A stretch of DNA of 64,000 nucleotides from Rhodoplanes tepidamans (GCF_030813915.1 NZ_JAUSUJ010000006.1:186001-250000); one strand, 5' to 3'. Positions 18,754-27,337 are shown, numbered from the stretch's first letter. Numbers and translations: made by a program. Notes: generated by a model not told the origin, from the sequence alone.

Positions 18754-20271
18754 TCACCGCATCAGCGACTTGCCCGTCATCTCCTTGGGCTGCGGCAGCT
18801 CCATCAGGGCCAGCAGGGTCGGCGCGAGGTCGGCGAGGCGGCCGTCGGCGAGGCTCTTGGCGTCGCTGCCGAAAAGCATCACGGGCACCGGGTTCGTCGT
18901 GTGGGCCGTGTGCGGACCGCCCGTCACCGGATCGCGCATCAGCTCGCAATTGCCGTGGTCGGCGGTGACGAGGAGCGCCCCGCCCATGTCCCCGATCGCC
19001 TCGACGATGCGGCCGAGCCCGGTGTCGGCCGTCTCCACCGCCTTGACGGCGGCCGAGAGAATCCCGGTATGGCCGACCATGTCGGGGTTGGCGAAGTTCA
19101 GCACGATCAGGTCGTACTTGCCGGACCGAATCGCCGCGACCGCCTTGTCGGTCAGCTCCGGCGCCGACATCTCGGGCTGCAGGTCGTAGGTCGCGACCTT
19201 GGGGGACGGGACCATGATGCGATCCTCGCCCGGAAACTGCTTCTCCTCGCCGCCGTTGAGGAAATACGTGACGTGCGGGTACTTCTCGGTCTCGGCCATG
19301 CGCAGCTGGGTGCGGCCGGCGGCGGCCGTCACCTGGCCGAGCCCGTTGGCCAGGCTCTCGGGCGGGAAGATCGTGCCCATCAGGGCGTCGAGCGCCTCGC
19401 TGTACTGGGTCATGCCGGCCGCCACGGCCACCTTGGGCGTGCGCGGCCGCGGGAAGCCGGAGAAGCCCGGGTCGAGCAGCGCGCCGAGGATCTCGCGCAC
19501 CCGGTCGGCCCGGAAGTTGAAGCACAGCACGCCGTCGCCGTCCTTCATGCCGGCATAGTCGCCGATCACGGCCGGGACGATGAACTCGTCGCCGACATTC
19601 GCCGCATAGGAGGCCGCGATGGCGGCGGCAGCGTCCTCGTGCCGGGCGCCCTGCGCCTCGACGATCGCGGCCCAGGCCTTCTCGACCCGGTCCCAGCGCT
19701 TGTCGCGGTCCATGGCGTAGTAGCGGCCGTCGACGGTGGCGATCGGCACGGTCGACGGCAGGTCGGCGACGAGCTTCTCGACATACTCGGCGGCCGAGCG
19801 CGGGGGCGTGTCGCGGCCGTCGGTGAAGACGTGCATGACGGTCGGGATGCCGGCGAGCGCCAGGATGCCCGCCACCGCGGCGCCGTGGTCCTGGTGCGAG
19901 TGGACGCCGCCCGGCGAGACGAGGCCCATCAGGTGGCAGGTGCCGCCGGTCTCGCGCAGCGTGTCGATCAGGCCGACCAGCGCCGGCGCCTTCTCGATCG
20001 CCCCGGTGGCGATGGCGTCGGTGATGCGCGGCAGGTCCTGCATGACCACCCGGCCGGCGCCGATGTTGAGGTGCCCGACCTCGGAATTGCCCATCTGCCC
20101 GTCGGGCAGGCCGACGTCCTTGCCGGAGGTGCGCAGGAAGGCATGCGGGCAGGTCGCCCACAGCCTGTCGAATGTCGGCGTTTTCGCCTGCCGGACGGCG
20201 TTGTCGGCGGCGTCCTCGCGCCACCCCCATCCGTCCAGAATGACCAGCATGACGGGACGACGCGTCTGCAT
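18754..20271 (-). CDS. gpmI: 2,3-bisphosphoglycerate-independent phosphoglycerate mutase
   Basis: 505 residues. Interconverts 3- and 2-phosphoglycerate using two Mn ions. Metal and catalytic motifs: VMLVILDGWGW (first Asp), GQMGNSEVGHLNIGAGR (Ser nucleophile), GGVHSHQDH, VFTDGRDTPP (substrate arginine), and the C-terminal DHGNCELM and GGPHTAHTTNPVP. ATG at 20271 begins MQTRRPVMLVIL. It is convergent with dapB across a palindromic repeat. Confidence 0.97.
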   Translation of the reverse strand: MQTRRPVMLVILDGWGWREDAADNAVRQAKTPTFDRLWATCPHAFLRTSGKDVGLPDGQMGNSEVGHLNIGAGRVVMQDLPRITDAIATGAIEKAPALVGLIDTLRETGGTCHLMGLVSPGGVHSHQDHGAAVAGILALAGIPTVMHVFTDGRDTPPRSAAEYVEKLVADLPSTVPIATVDGRYYAMDRDKRWDRVEKAWAAIVEAQGARHEDAAAAIAASYAANVGDEFIVPAVIGDYAGMKDGDGVLCFNFRADRVREILGALLDPGFSGFPRPRTPKVAVAAGMTQYSEALDALMGTIFPPESLANGLGQVTAAAGRTQLRMAETEKYPHVTYFLNGGEEKQFPGEDRIMVPSPKVATYDLQPEMSAPELTDKAVAAIRSGKYDLIVLNFANPDMVGHTGILSAAVKAVETADTGLGRIVEAIGDMGGALLVTADHGNCELMRDPVTGGPHTAHTTNPVPVMLFGSDAKSLADGRLADLAPTLLALMELPQPKEMTGKSLMR

Positions 20272-20411
20272 GTCGGTGATCTCCCTGCCCGCGCCGAAAT
20301 CGGCCCCAGGGCGCGGTCCCCCGACTAATGGGACGCCCCACCCGCCGCGTCAACGGCCGGTGAGGCGATACCGGAACGGGAATGGGAGGCGCGACGCCGC
20401 CGCGGCCTCGA

Positions 20412-20436
20412 ACCCTCTCCCGCGAGGAAAGAGGGC
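20412..20436. repeat. CCCTCTCCC-family short repeat, second copy
   Basis: ACCCTCTCCCGCGAGGAAAGAGGG, an imperfect hairpin of the type seen at 13988-14012 between dnaK and dnaJ. It lies 16 bases beyond the stop of the Ada-like gene (transcribed leftward) and upstream of gpmI, so it may also end that transcript. Confidence 0.55.
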
Positions 20437-20451
20437 TGAAAGCCGACTGGC

Positions 20452-21363
20452 TCACCCTCCGCGCTGGCCGGTCTCCCAGCCGATCATGGCGCGCTTGCGG
20501 GTCAGCCCCCAGTGGTAGCCGGTGAGATCGCCGCTTTTCCCTACGACGCGATGGCACGGGACGACGAAGCACAACGGATTGCGGCCGACCGCGGCGCCGA
20601 CCGCCCGCGCGGCCTTGGGCGAGTGGAGCGTTCCGGCGACCGTAGAGTAGGTGGTGAGATGCCCGAGCGGGACGCGCAGCAGCGTCTCCCATACCCGCAC
20701 CTCGAAATCCGTGCCGATCAGCACGATGCGCAGCGGCCGGTCGGGCCGCCAGGTGGCGGGATCGAACACCCGGCGGGCGAGCGCCGCCGTGCCGGCCTGA
20801 TCGCGCACGTAAGTCGCGTTCGGCCAGCGCGCCTGCATGTCGGCCAGCGTCGCCGCCTCGCCGCCCTGGTCCGCGAAGGCGATGCCGGCGAGCCCGCGGC
20901 TCGTCCCCATGATCAGGGCGGTGCCGAAGGGCGAGGGATGGAAGCCGTAGTCCAGCACCAGGCCGGCCCCGCCCGCCTTCCATTCGCCCGGCGACATCGC
21001 CTCGTGGGTGACGAACAGGTCGTGCAGCCGCCCCGGGCCGGACAGCCCGACCTCGTAGGCGGCGTCGAGCACGCTCGCCGACTCGCGCAGCAGCTTTCGG
21101 GCGTAATCGAGCGTGAGCGCCTGGAGAAAGGCCTTCGGTGTCAGCCCGGCCCAGCGGCGGAACAGCGCAGTGAGGCCATCGGTCGACAGGCCGGCCGCGT
21201 GCGCCACCGCCTCGATGTCCGGCTGCTGTCTCCAGTTCTCCGACAGGAACGCGATCGCGCGGCGCACGCGGTCGTAATCCTCGGCGGCGCGCGCCAGCGT
21301 GGCGCTCTGGGTGCGAACCGGCGGCCGCACCTCGACGGGATCGGTCAGGATCATGGTGCTCAT
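20452..21363 (-). CDS. Ada-like protein: AraC-type HTH fused to O6-methylguanine-DNA methyltransferase
   Basis: 303 residues. The N-terminal third is an AraC-type DNA-binding domain (YDRVRRAIAFLSENW ... LTPKAFLQALTLDYARKLL); the C-terminal half is the methyltransferase with PLGHLTTYSTVAG and the active-site motif FVVPCHRVVGKSG. It moves methyl groups from O6-methylguanine onto the PCHRV cysteine. The N-terminal zinc domain of full Ada, which repairs phosphotriesters and acts as the methylation switch, is missing. The ATG at 21363 starts MSTMILTDP. Ten bases separate it from the DUF2244 gene upstream on the same strand. Confidence 0.92.
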   Translation of the reverse strand: MSTMILTDPVEVRPPVRTQSATLARAAEDYDRVRRAIAFLSENWRQQPDIEAVAHAAGLSTDGLTALFRRWAGLTPKAFLQALTLDYARKLLRESASVLDAAYEVGLSGPGRLHDLFVTHEAMSPGEWKAGGAGLVLDYGFHPSPFGTALIMGTSRGLAGIAFADQGGEAATLADMQARWPNATYVRDQAGTAALARRVFDPATWRPDRPLRIVLIGTDFEVRVWETLLRVPLGHLTTYSTVAGTLHSPKAARAVGAAVGRNPLCFVVPCHRVVGKSGDLTGYHWGLTRKRAMIGWETGQRGG

Positions 21364-21373
21364 GATGCCGAGC

Positions 21374-21916
21374 CTACGGCCCGGGCGCAGGGGGATCCAC
21401 CCGATTTCCGGGCGATGCGGCGGGCGTGCGGGTCGGCCCCCGCCGCGCCTCGCCCAGCGCCGCGGCCAGCGCCGCGGCGAAGCTCTCGCGCTCGGCCGGG
21501 GACAGCCAGGCGCCGACCACGAGCCGGCGCCCGTGCGACACCAGGGCGATCCGCATCAGGCCGAAGTCCGGATCGACCTCGCGATCGAGCCGCACCCACA
21601 CCGGGTTGAGGGTCCATTCGGCGATCGCACCGGTGTGGTCGACCCGCCGGACCGCCAGCACCGAAGGCGTCACCAGGACGTGCTCGCAGGCGACGGCGCG
21701 GCGGCGGTTGATCCGGAAGGCCCAATAGACGAGCGCGACGTCGAGCCCTAGAAAGCCGGTGACGGGCCACGCGCCCGCCGCCACGAAGACCAGCCCGAGC
21801 GCCCCGCTCGCCGCGGCGAGCAGCAGGATCACGGTCCGTACGCCGGCCCGGTCGAGCGAGCGGTGCGGAGTCACGACGGCCGAGAAGAGGGGCGGCTCGG
21901 ACGAGGAGGAAGCCAT
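21374..21916 (-). CDS. DUF2244 domain membrane protein
   Basis: 180 residues. LFSAVVTPHRSLDRAGVRTV leads into two membrane helices (ILLLAAASGALGLVFVAAG and GFLGLDVALVYWAF), then a cytoplasmic domain with the signature AEWTLNPVWVRLDRE and GRRLVVGAWLSPAERESFA. This matches DUF2244, a conserved alphaproteobacterial family of unknown function. The ATG at 21916 is assumed; a proline-rich EPPVP repeat lies in frame upstream and could be extra N-terminus. Divergent from nth, an association I recall in related genomes. Confidence 0.85.
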   Translation of the reverse strand: MASSSSEPPLFSAVVTPHRSLDRAGVRTVILLLAAASGALGLVFVAAGAWPVTGFLGLDVALVYWAFRINRRRAVACEHVLVTPSVLAVRRVDHTGAIAEWTLNPVWVRLDREVDPDFGLMRIALVSHGRRLVVGAWLSPAERESFAAALAAALGEARRGPTRTPAASPGNRVDPPAPGP

Positions 21917-21920
21917 GGGG

Positions 21921-21980
21921 ACCGGGGGTTCGGGCACCGGGGGTTCGGACGCCGACGGTTCGGCGATCGGGGGTCGGCCG
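21921..21980. repeat. Degenerate 15-bp tandem repeat between DUF2244 and nth
   Basis: Four 15-base units: ACCGGGGGTTCGGGC, ACCGGGGGTTCGGAC, GCCGACGGTTCGGCG and ATCGGGGGTCGGCCG. On the minus strand they encode a five-residue repeat of the EPPVP type in frame with the DUF2244 gene. The unit length is a multiple of three, so it could be coding, or simply replication slippage in the divergent promoter region. Confidence 0.6.
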
Positions 21981-22024
21981 CTCCTGGCCGGACGACCTGT
22001 CGTGACAACACGGGTGACGCGACG

Positions 22025-22813
22025 ATGATCCGCAAGCCGAAGGCCGGCGGCCCCGAAGCAAGCCGCAAGCCGAAGGCCGCGGTCAAGAGGGCTGCGCGGG
22101 TGGCGTCGCCCACGCCGGTGGGCGAGCGGGCGACGCCACCGAAGCGGGCCGCCGCGCCCGGACGCCTGACCGCGGCGGACATCGAGGAGATCTTTCGCCG
22201 CTTCCAGGCAAAAAATCCGCAGCCGAAGGGCGAGCTCGAGCACGTCAACCCGTTCACGCTGCTGGTCGCCGTGGTGCTCTCGGCGCAGGCGACCGACGCC
22301 GGCGTCAACAAGGCGACCCGCGGCCTGTTCGCGGTCGCCGACACGCCGGAGAAGATGGTCGCGCTCGGCGAGGCGAAGGTCCGCGACTTCATCAAGACGA
22401 TCGGCCTGTTCAACACCAAGGCCAAGAACGTCATCGCGCTCTCGCAGCAGCTGATCGCCGAGCACGGCGGCGCCGTGCCGGCGACCCGCGAGGCGCTGGA
22501 GACGCTGCCGGGCGTCGGCCGCAAGACCGCCAACGTGGTGCTCAACATCGCCTACGGGCAGGAGACCATGGCGGTCGACACCCACATCTTCCGGGTCGGC
22601 AACCGCACCGGGCTGGCGCCCGGCAAGACGCCGCTCGAGGTCGAGGCCCGGCTCGAGGCGGTGGTGCCGAAGCCGTACCGGCTGCACGCCCACCACTGGC
22701 TGATCCTGCACGGCCGCTACACCTGCACGGCGCTCAGGCCGCGCTGCCCGCTCTGCCCGATCGCCGACCTGTGCCGCTGGCCCGAGAAGACGGCGTCGGT
22801 ACCGCCGCCGTGA
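22025..22813 (+). CDS. nth: Endonuclease III
   Basis: 262 residues. Base-excision DNA glycosylase/AP lyase. HhH motif LETLPGVGRKTANVVL contains the catalytic lysine; AVDTHIFRVGNRTGL supplies the catalytic aspartate; the [4Fe-4S] ligands C-X6-C-X2-C-X5-C lie in CTALRPRCPLCPIADLC near the C-terminus. A lysine-rich N-terminal extension of about 45 residues (RKPKAGG...KRAARV) precedes the conserved core and is typical of this group. ATG at 22025. Confidence 0.97.
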   Translation: MIRKPKAGGPEASRKPKAAVKRAARVASPTPVGERATPPKRAAAPGRLTAADIEEIFRRFQAKNPQPKGELEHVNPFTLLVAVVLSAQATDAGVNKATRGLFAVADTPEKMVALGEAKVRDFIKTIGLFNTKAKNVIALSQQLIAEHGGAVPATREALETLPGVGRKTANVVLNIAYGQETMAVDTHIFRVGNRTGLAPGKTPLEVEARLEAVVPKPYRLHAHHWLILHGRYTCTALRPRCPLCPIADLCRWPEKTASVPPP

Positions 22814-22911
22814 ACGCACACGCGTCGTTCCCGGCGCGAACCGTCGCGCCGGCGAGCCCGGGACCATACCCCGTTGCCCCGTGCCCGAAGCGGCGCTAGG
22901 GTCGTCGCGAT

Positions 22912-22970
22912 GGGGATGGAGTCCCCCGAAACCGCCCCGGGTCGATCCCGCCGGCTGATGACTCCTGCCG
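22912..22970 (+). promoter_or_regulatory. Fluoride riboswitch (crcB motif)
   Basis: The leader of crcB contains GGGGATGGAGTCCCCC (22912-22927), then GAAACCGCC, and GGCTGATGACTCCT (22953-22966). These are the conserved blocks of the crcB-motif fluoride aptamer (GG.GATGG..TCC.CC ... AAC.GCC ... CTGATGA..CCT). A G+C-rich hairpin follows (CCTGCCGC / GCGGCGGG) about 60-70 bases before the crcB ATG and may be the expression platform. It should turn on crcB when fluoride binds. Confidence 0.92.
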
Positions 22971-23044
22971 CACCGCGCGGCGGGACTCCGTCCGAGCCGC
23001 TCGCGTGCGGATCCGTGAAGGCGAGATTCGGTTCGGGACGACAG

Positions 23045-23440
23045 ATGGCTTATCTCTGGATCGCGATCGGCAGCGCGCTCGGCGGCATGGCGCGCTTCTG
23101 GTGCTCGGGCGTGACGGCACGCCTGATCGGCGAAACCTTCCCCTGGGGCACCCTGACCGTGAACGTGGTCGGCTCCTTCGTGATCGGCTTCGTCGCCGTG
23201 ATCACCGGGCCGGACGGCCGCGTCCTGGTCGGCACGCCGGTGCGCCAGTTCGTCATGCTCGGCGTCTGCGGCGGGTTCACGACGTTCTCGTCGTTCAGCA
23301 TCCAGACGCTCGAGCTGATGCGCGACGGCCAGTGGCTGGAGGCCGGCGGCAACGTCGTCGGCTCGGTGGCGCTGTGCCTGATCGCCGTGTGGGCGGGCGC
23401 CGCCCTCGCCACCGCGTTCAACACGATGCGCTGGGTGTGA
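23045..23440 (+). CDS. crcB: Fluoride efflux channel CrcB/Fluc
   Basis: 131 residues, four membrane helices. Motifs GSALGGMARF, PWGTLTVNVVGSFVIG, GVCGGFTTFSSFS and the C-terminal helix SVALCLIAVWAGAALA are diagnostic of Fluc channels, which form dual-topology dimers and let F- leave the cell. ATG at 23045, directly controlled by the fluoride riboswitch 75 bases upstream. The stop is followed after 11 bases by a DUF190 gene. Confidence 0.96.
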   Translation: MAYLWIAIGSALGGMARFWCSGVTARLIGETFPWGTLTVNVVGSFVIGFVAVITGPDGRVLVGTPVRQFVMLGVCGGFTTFSSFSIQTLELMRDGQWLEAGGNVVGSVALCLIAVWAGAALATAFNTMRWV

Positions 23441-23451
23441 GGAGAATCCTT

Positions 23452-23796
23452 ATGAGAGTCCCGCGCGACGCCGTTCTCCTGAGAATCTTCGTGGGCGAGG
23501 ACGACAAGCTCGACCGCACGCCCCTCTACGAGGCGATCGTGCTGAAGGCGCGCGAGCAGAAGCTCGCCGGCGCCACGGTGCTGCGCGGCCCGCTCGGCTT
23601 CGGCCATTCGTCGACGCTGCACACGACGAAGATCCTGCGGCTCTCGGCGGATCTGCCGATCGTCGTCGAGATCGTCGACGCGCCCGAGAAGATCGAGGCC
23701 TTCCTGCCGCTGCTCGACGCCATGATGCCGTCGGGCCTCGTCACCATCGAGAAGGTCCAGGTGCTGCAATACGGCGAGCAGCGAAACGGGAAATGA
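23452..23796 (+). CDS. DUF190 family protein
   Basis: 114 residues. LLRIFVGEDDKLDRTPLYEA, LAGATVLRGPLGFG and LPIVVEIVDAPEKIEAFLP are family marks; the fold is PII-like. DUF190 genes are the common partners of crcB in fluoride operons. GAGGAG lies eight bases before the ATG. Its biochemical role in fluoride resistance is not established as far as I know. Confidence 0.92.
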   Translation: MRVPRDAVLLRIFVGEDDKLDRTPLYEAIVLKAREQKLAGATVLRGPLGFGHSSTLHTTKILRLSADLPIVVEIVDAPEKIEAFLPLLDAMMPSGLVTIEKVQVLQYGEQRNGK

Positions 23797-23832
23797 GGGG
23801 CCGCGCCTCCGCGCCGCCCTGGACGACATGAC

Positions 23833-24417
23833 ATGCGCGTGCTGGTGATCTACTCCCATCCGGTCGAGACGAGCTTCAACGCCGCGGTCCATGCCCGCGT
23901 GGTCGACACCCTCCGCAAGGCCGGCCACACGGTCGACGACTGCGACCTCCACGCCGAGGGGTTCAGCCCGGTGCTGACCCGCGAGGAGCGGCTGACCTAT
24001 CACGACACCGCGATCAATCAGGGGCCGGTCCAGGGCTACGTCGACCGGCTCCTGGCGGCCGACGCGCTGGTGCTGGTCTTCCCGGTGTGGTGCTTCGGCC
24101 TGCCGGCGATGCTGAAAGGCTGGTTCGACCGCGTGCTGATGCCGGGCGTCGCCTTCGACATCAGCGATCCGGCCAACGTGAAGCCGGCCCTGACCCATCT
24201 TAAGCGGATCGCCGCGGTGACGACCTACGGCCGGCCGCGCTGGACCGCGTTTCTCATGGGCGACCCGCCCCGGAAAGTGATCACGCGCTATCTGCGCGTG
24301 CTGTCCGGCGGGCGCGCCAAGATCACCTACACGGCGCATTATCACATGAACGTCTCGACGAACGCGACCCGGGCGGCGCATCTGGAGAAGGTGGCGAAGG
24401 TGATGAGGGGGTTGTGA
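23833..24417 (+). CDS. NAD(P)H-dependent flavin oxidoreductase (NQO1/KefF-like)
   Basis: 194 residues, flavodoxin-like fold. VLVIYSHPVETSFNAAVHAR is the FMN/FAD phosphate loop; DALVLVFPVWCFGLPAMLKG and WFDRVLMPGVAF are the flavin-binding and dimer motifs of the NQO1 family. It reduces quinones or similar compounds with NAD(P)H. It lies 36 bases after the fluoride operon and may be read through from it, though no functional link is evident. Confidence 0.88.
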   Translation: MRVLVIYSHPVETSFNAAVHARVVDTLRKAGHTVDDCDLHAEGFSPVLTREERLTYHDTAINQGPVQGYVDRLLAADALVLVFPVWCFGLPAMLKGWFDRVLMPGVAFDISDPANVKPALTHLKRIAAVTTYGRPRWTAFLMGDPPRKVITRYLRVLSGGRAKITYTAHYHMNVSTNATRAAHLEKVAKVMRGL

Positions 24418-24442
24418 GCGTCACGCCTCCGGCCGCTATTGA

Positions 24443-24760
24443 TCACTTCCGCTTCGCCGTCATCTGTCCGAGCACGAACGAGACGGAGCCGGCGAACAAC
24501 GCCGAGAGCGTCGTTTGCGCCCACCGCCGGGTGTCGGCGGATGCGGCCGCATCGAACACCGCTTCGTAGGCGCATAGCCCACCGATCAACACCAGAGCCA
24601 GCACGATCAGCCCGAAAACGATCATTCCCTTGACGTGCTCGATGCGGTGCTCGCGGTCGTCCTTCCCCAGCCGGACCGTCCGCTCCTCGGCAGTTTCCTC
24701 GGGCGCTATGGTGATCGAGGCGCGGGCGAACATATCGTTGACGTCGAGCTCCTGGGACAT
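24443..24760 (-). CDS. Small two-helix membrane protein of unknown function
   Basis: 105 residues: a polar, acidic N-terminus of about 42 residues, then two transmembrane helices (MIVFGLIVLALVLIGGLCAY and LSALFAGSVSFVLGQM) and a short basic tail (TAKRK). I do not recognise the family. It is probably cotranscribed with the RHH regulator 49 bases upstream of its ATG on the same strand. The region is less GC-rich than its surroundings, which hints at later acquisition (inference). Confidence 0.6.
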   Translation of the reverse strand: MSQELDVNDMFARASITIAPEETAEERTVRLGKDDREHRIEHVKGMIVFGLIVLALVLIGGLCAYEAVFDAAASADTRRWAQTTLSALFAGSVSFVLGQMTAKRK

Positions 24761-24808
24761 GCCCTCTCTCCCGAGGATCTGCGCCCGGCGAGCCGGGCGC
24801 AGTCCGGC

Positions 24809-25027
24809 TCACAGCAATCCTACGATCTCGGTCTCCAGCTTCTCCGGGTCGGAGACTAGGCCGATGTGCTTGCCGCGGCGCTTGGCATCGTGCGCCACCT
24901 TCATCAAGGCAAGCGCCTGACGGATCACGTCGCTGCGCTGCGTGCCGGTGTCGTCCGCGATGGTTTCGAGCATCTGGTTCAACTCGCTCGACACCTGCAA
25001 ATTGAGCCGGACCTTGTCCTGCGCCAT
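24809..25027 (-). CDS. Ribbon-helix-helix (CopG-like) DNA-binding protein
   Basis: 72 residues. KVRLNLQVSSELNQMLETIA then DTGTQRSDVIRQALALMKVA is the beta-strand/helix/helix pattern of RHH regulators, with a basic patch KRRGKH and a short tail. The ATG at 25027 is favoured over one at 25039 because GGAGG stands five bases ahead of it. RHH proteins often repress their own promoter; alternating GCGT/ACGC half-sites lie upstream (25091-25127). No obvious toxin partner is next to it. Confidence 0.75.
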   Translation of the reverse strand: MAQDKVRLNLQVSSELNQMLETIADDTGTQRSDVIRQALALMKVAHDAKRRGKHIGLVSDPEKLETEIVGLL

Positions 25028-25090
25028 CTCGTCCTCCATGTCGGCCGTTGGCCCTTGCTGCGCACCTAACCACTCCCGCGCGCAAAATCA

Positions 25091-25127
25091 ACGCCGAAAA
25101 TATGCGTATCAGACGCTAATGTGGCGT
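25091..25127. promoter_or_regulatory. Array of ACGC/GCGT half-sites upstream of RHH gene
   Basis: ACGC (25091-25094), GCGT (25104-25107), ACGC (25113-25116) and GCGT (25124-25127) alternate in orientation, giving nested dyads with 5- to 9-base spacers. They sit 64-100 bases upstream of the RHH start, in an A+T-rich patch. RHH dimers typically bind such short repeated half-sites cooperatively, so this is a candidate autoregulatory operator. Confidence 0.4.
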
Positions 25128-25243
25128 AAAAAAATCGTCAAGATTGCGCTTGAACTACGTACTTTCAGACATATATCGGATTTGGCGCGACCCGAACTGT
25201 GAGGGAGGCCGCGTTGCCTTGGAGGTCCCGCGGTATCGAGTTA

Positions 25244-25507
25244 ATGCCGACCGTCCAGCATCGGTTGAGCCGCATGGCCGCCGAAGACAGGGTGGCGTTG
25301 CGGGTTGCGCTGGATGACGCCGTCAGAAATCCACACAAAGTCGGAGATCTCAAGTTACGATTCCTGCGCATTCCCGTCACGGACGAGCACGTCGTCGAGT
25401 ATCGGTTTAGATTTGGATATGCCAACTACGTCATATTCGAGGTACGTGGCACATTTTTTCTTTATGATGCGTGGCTCGATGACGATCTCTACTTTGCTGC
25501 CGAGTGA
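25244..25507 (+). CDS. Hypothetical protein
   Basis: 87 residues from the ATG at 25244 (a GTG at 25199 would add 15). Sequence landmarks: MPTVQHRLSRMAAEDRVALR, then a C-terminal half rich in aromatics (VVEYRFRFGYANYVIFEVRG, FFLYDAWLDDDLYF). No signal peptide or membrane helix. I do not recognise it. The codon use is less GC-biased than neighbouring genes. It is divergent from the RHH gene, so a toxin-antitoxin pairing is unlikely but not excluded. Confidence 0.5.
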   Translation: MPTVQHRLSRMAAEDRVALRVALDDAVRNPHKVGDLKLRFLRIPVTDEHVVEYRFRFGYANYVIFEVRGTFFLYDAWLDDDLYFAAE

Positions 25508-25546
25508 CCCGATCTCCCCTACAGCCAAAACGTCCCGCCAGCACTT

Positions 25547-27244
25547 TCAAAACAGCCCGATAATCCGCCCGTCCGGCGTGACGTCGATGTTGACGGCGGC
25601 GGGGATCCGCGGGAGGCCCGGCATGGTCATGACGTCGCCGCAGATGGCGACCACGAAGCCGGCGCCGGCGGCGAGGCGCACCTCGCGCACATGGACGATG
25701 TGGCCGGTCGGCGCGCCCTTGATCTCGTGATTGGTCGAGAAGCTGTACTGGGTCTTGGCGATGCACACCGGCAGGCTGCCGTAGCCGGCCGCCTGGAAGG
25801 CGGCGAGCTGCTCGGCGACCGGCGCGTCGAGCGCGATGTCCTTGGCCTGGTAGATCTGCTGCGCCACCGTGCGGATCTTTTCCACCAGCGGCATGTCGTC
25901 GGGATATAGCAGATTCAGGCGGCTCTTCCCGCTCTCCGCCGCCCGCACCACCGCGCGGGCGACGTCCACGGCGCCTGCACCGCCCTCCGCCCAGTGGTCG
26001 GCCACGCAGGCCTCGACGCCCAGGGCCGCGCAGGCGTCGCGGACGAGTGCGATCTCGGCCACGGTGTCGGCCGAGAAGCGATTGATCGACACCACCGGCA
26101 CCAGCCCGAATTTTTTCACGTTCTCCACGTGACGGCGCAGATTGGAGAGCCCCTCCTCCAGCGCCTCGAGGTTCTCCGCGAAAAGATCCTCCTTGCGGAC
26201 GCCGCCGTGCATCTTGAGCGCCCGGATGGTGGCGACCAGGACGACGCAGTCGGGCGACAGGCCGGTCTTGCGGCACTTGATGTCGAGGAACTTCTCCGCC
26301 CCGAGATCGGCGCCGAAGCCGGCCTCGGTCACCACCCAGTCGGCGAGCTTCAGGGCCGTGCGGGTGGCGATCACCGAGTTGCAGCCGTGCGCAATGTTGG
26401 CGAACGGCCCGCCATGCACGAAGGCCGGCGTGCCTTCCAGCGTCTGCACCAGGTTCGGGGCCAGCGCCTCCTTGAGGAGCGCCGCCATGGCGCCGTTGGC
26501 GGCGAGGTCGCGCGCCCGGATCGGCGCCTTGTCGCGGGTCTGGGCGACGACGATGTCGCCGAGCCGTTCCTTCAGGTCGGCGAGATTCTCGGCGAGGCAG
26601 AAGATCGCCATCACCTCGGAGGCGACCGTGATGTCGAACCCGGCCTCGCGCGGAAACCCGTTCACGGCACCGCCGAGCGAGCAGACGATCTCGCGCAGCG
26701 CCCGGTCGTTCATGTCGACGACCCGCCGCCACGTCACCCGCCGGGTGTCGATGCCGAGCGCGTTGCCCCAGTAGACGTGGTTGTCGACCATGGCGGCGAG
26801 CAGGTTGTGGGCCGCCCCGATGGCATGGAAGTCGCCGGTGAAATGGAGGTTGATGTCCTCCATCGGCACCACCTGGGCATAGCCGCCGCCGGCCGCCCCG
26901 CCCTTCTGGCCGAAGGAGGGGCCGAGGCTCGGCTCGCGCAGACACAGCATCGCCTTCTTGCCGATGTGGACGAGCGCGTCGGTGAGCCCGACCGTGGTGG
27001 TGGTCTTGCCCTCGCCGGCCGGCGTCGGCGTGATGGCCGAGACCAGGATCAGCCGCCCGGACGGCCGGTCCTTCAGGGTCTCGACGAAGTCGAGCGACAC
27101 CTTGGCCTTGTAGCGCCCGTAGGGCTCGAGCTCGTCCGCCGCGATCCCGAGCTTTTCGCGCGCCAGCTCCACGATGGGCCGCTTGGGCGCGTCCTGCGAG
27201 ATGGCGATGTCGGATTTCGGCGAGACGTGTTGCGAGGCGGGCAT
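25547..27244 (-). CDS. fhs: Formate-tetrahydrofolate ligase
   Basis: 565 residues, usual length for the enzyme that makes 10-formyl-THF from formate, THF and ATP. ATP-binding loop [18 protein letters not shown], then [40 protein letters not shown] and [10 protein letters not shown] are diagnostic. ATG at 27244 begins [15 protein letters not shown]. It lies 93 bases downstream of the GntR gene on the same strand and opposite the hydantoinase operon, so formate released by catabolism may enter C1 metabolism here (inference). Confidence 0.97.
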   Translation of the reverse strand: MPASQHVSPKSDIAISQDAPKRPIVELAREKLGIAADELEPYGRYKAKVSLDFVETLKDRPSGRLILVSAITPTPAGEGKTTTTVGLTDALVHIGKKAMLCLREPSLGPSFGQKGGAAGGGYAQVVPMEDINLHFTGDFHAIGAAHNLLAAMVDNHVYWGNALGIDTRRVTWRRVVDMNDRALREIVCSLGGAVNGFPREAGFDITVASEVMAIFCLAENLADLKERLGDIVVAQTRDKAPIRARDLAANGAMAALLKEALAPNLVQTLEGTPAFVHGGPFANIAHGCNSVIATRTALKLADWVVTEAGFGADLGAEKFLDIKCRKTGLSPDCVVLVATIRALKMHGGVRKEDLFAENLEALEEGLSNLRRHVENVKKFGLVPVVSINRFSADTVAEIALVRDACAALGVEACVADHWAEGGAGAVDVARAVVRAAESGKSRLNLLYPDDMPLVEKIRTVAQQIYQAKDIALDAPVAEQLAAFQAAGYGSLPVCIAKTQYSFSTNHEIKGAPTGHIVHVREVRLAAGAGFVVAICGDVMTMPGLPRIPAAVNIDVTPDGRIIGLF

Positions 27245-27337
27245 TCGAGGCTCGGCTTCGGGACGGCGGGCCCCGATACGTACAGGAACTCGGAGCGCTC
27301 GTCGAAGCCTGGCGTCGCGACGCCGGTGGACGGCCTC

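Noticed and set aside
24809-25507. RHH protein plus the divergent 87-residue protein as a toxin-antitoxin pair
   Set aside because: They are transcribed away from each other with 216 bases between, and the small protein has no toxin-family motif that I can see.
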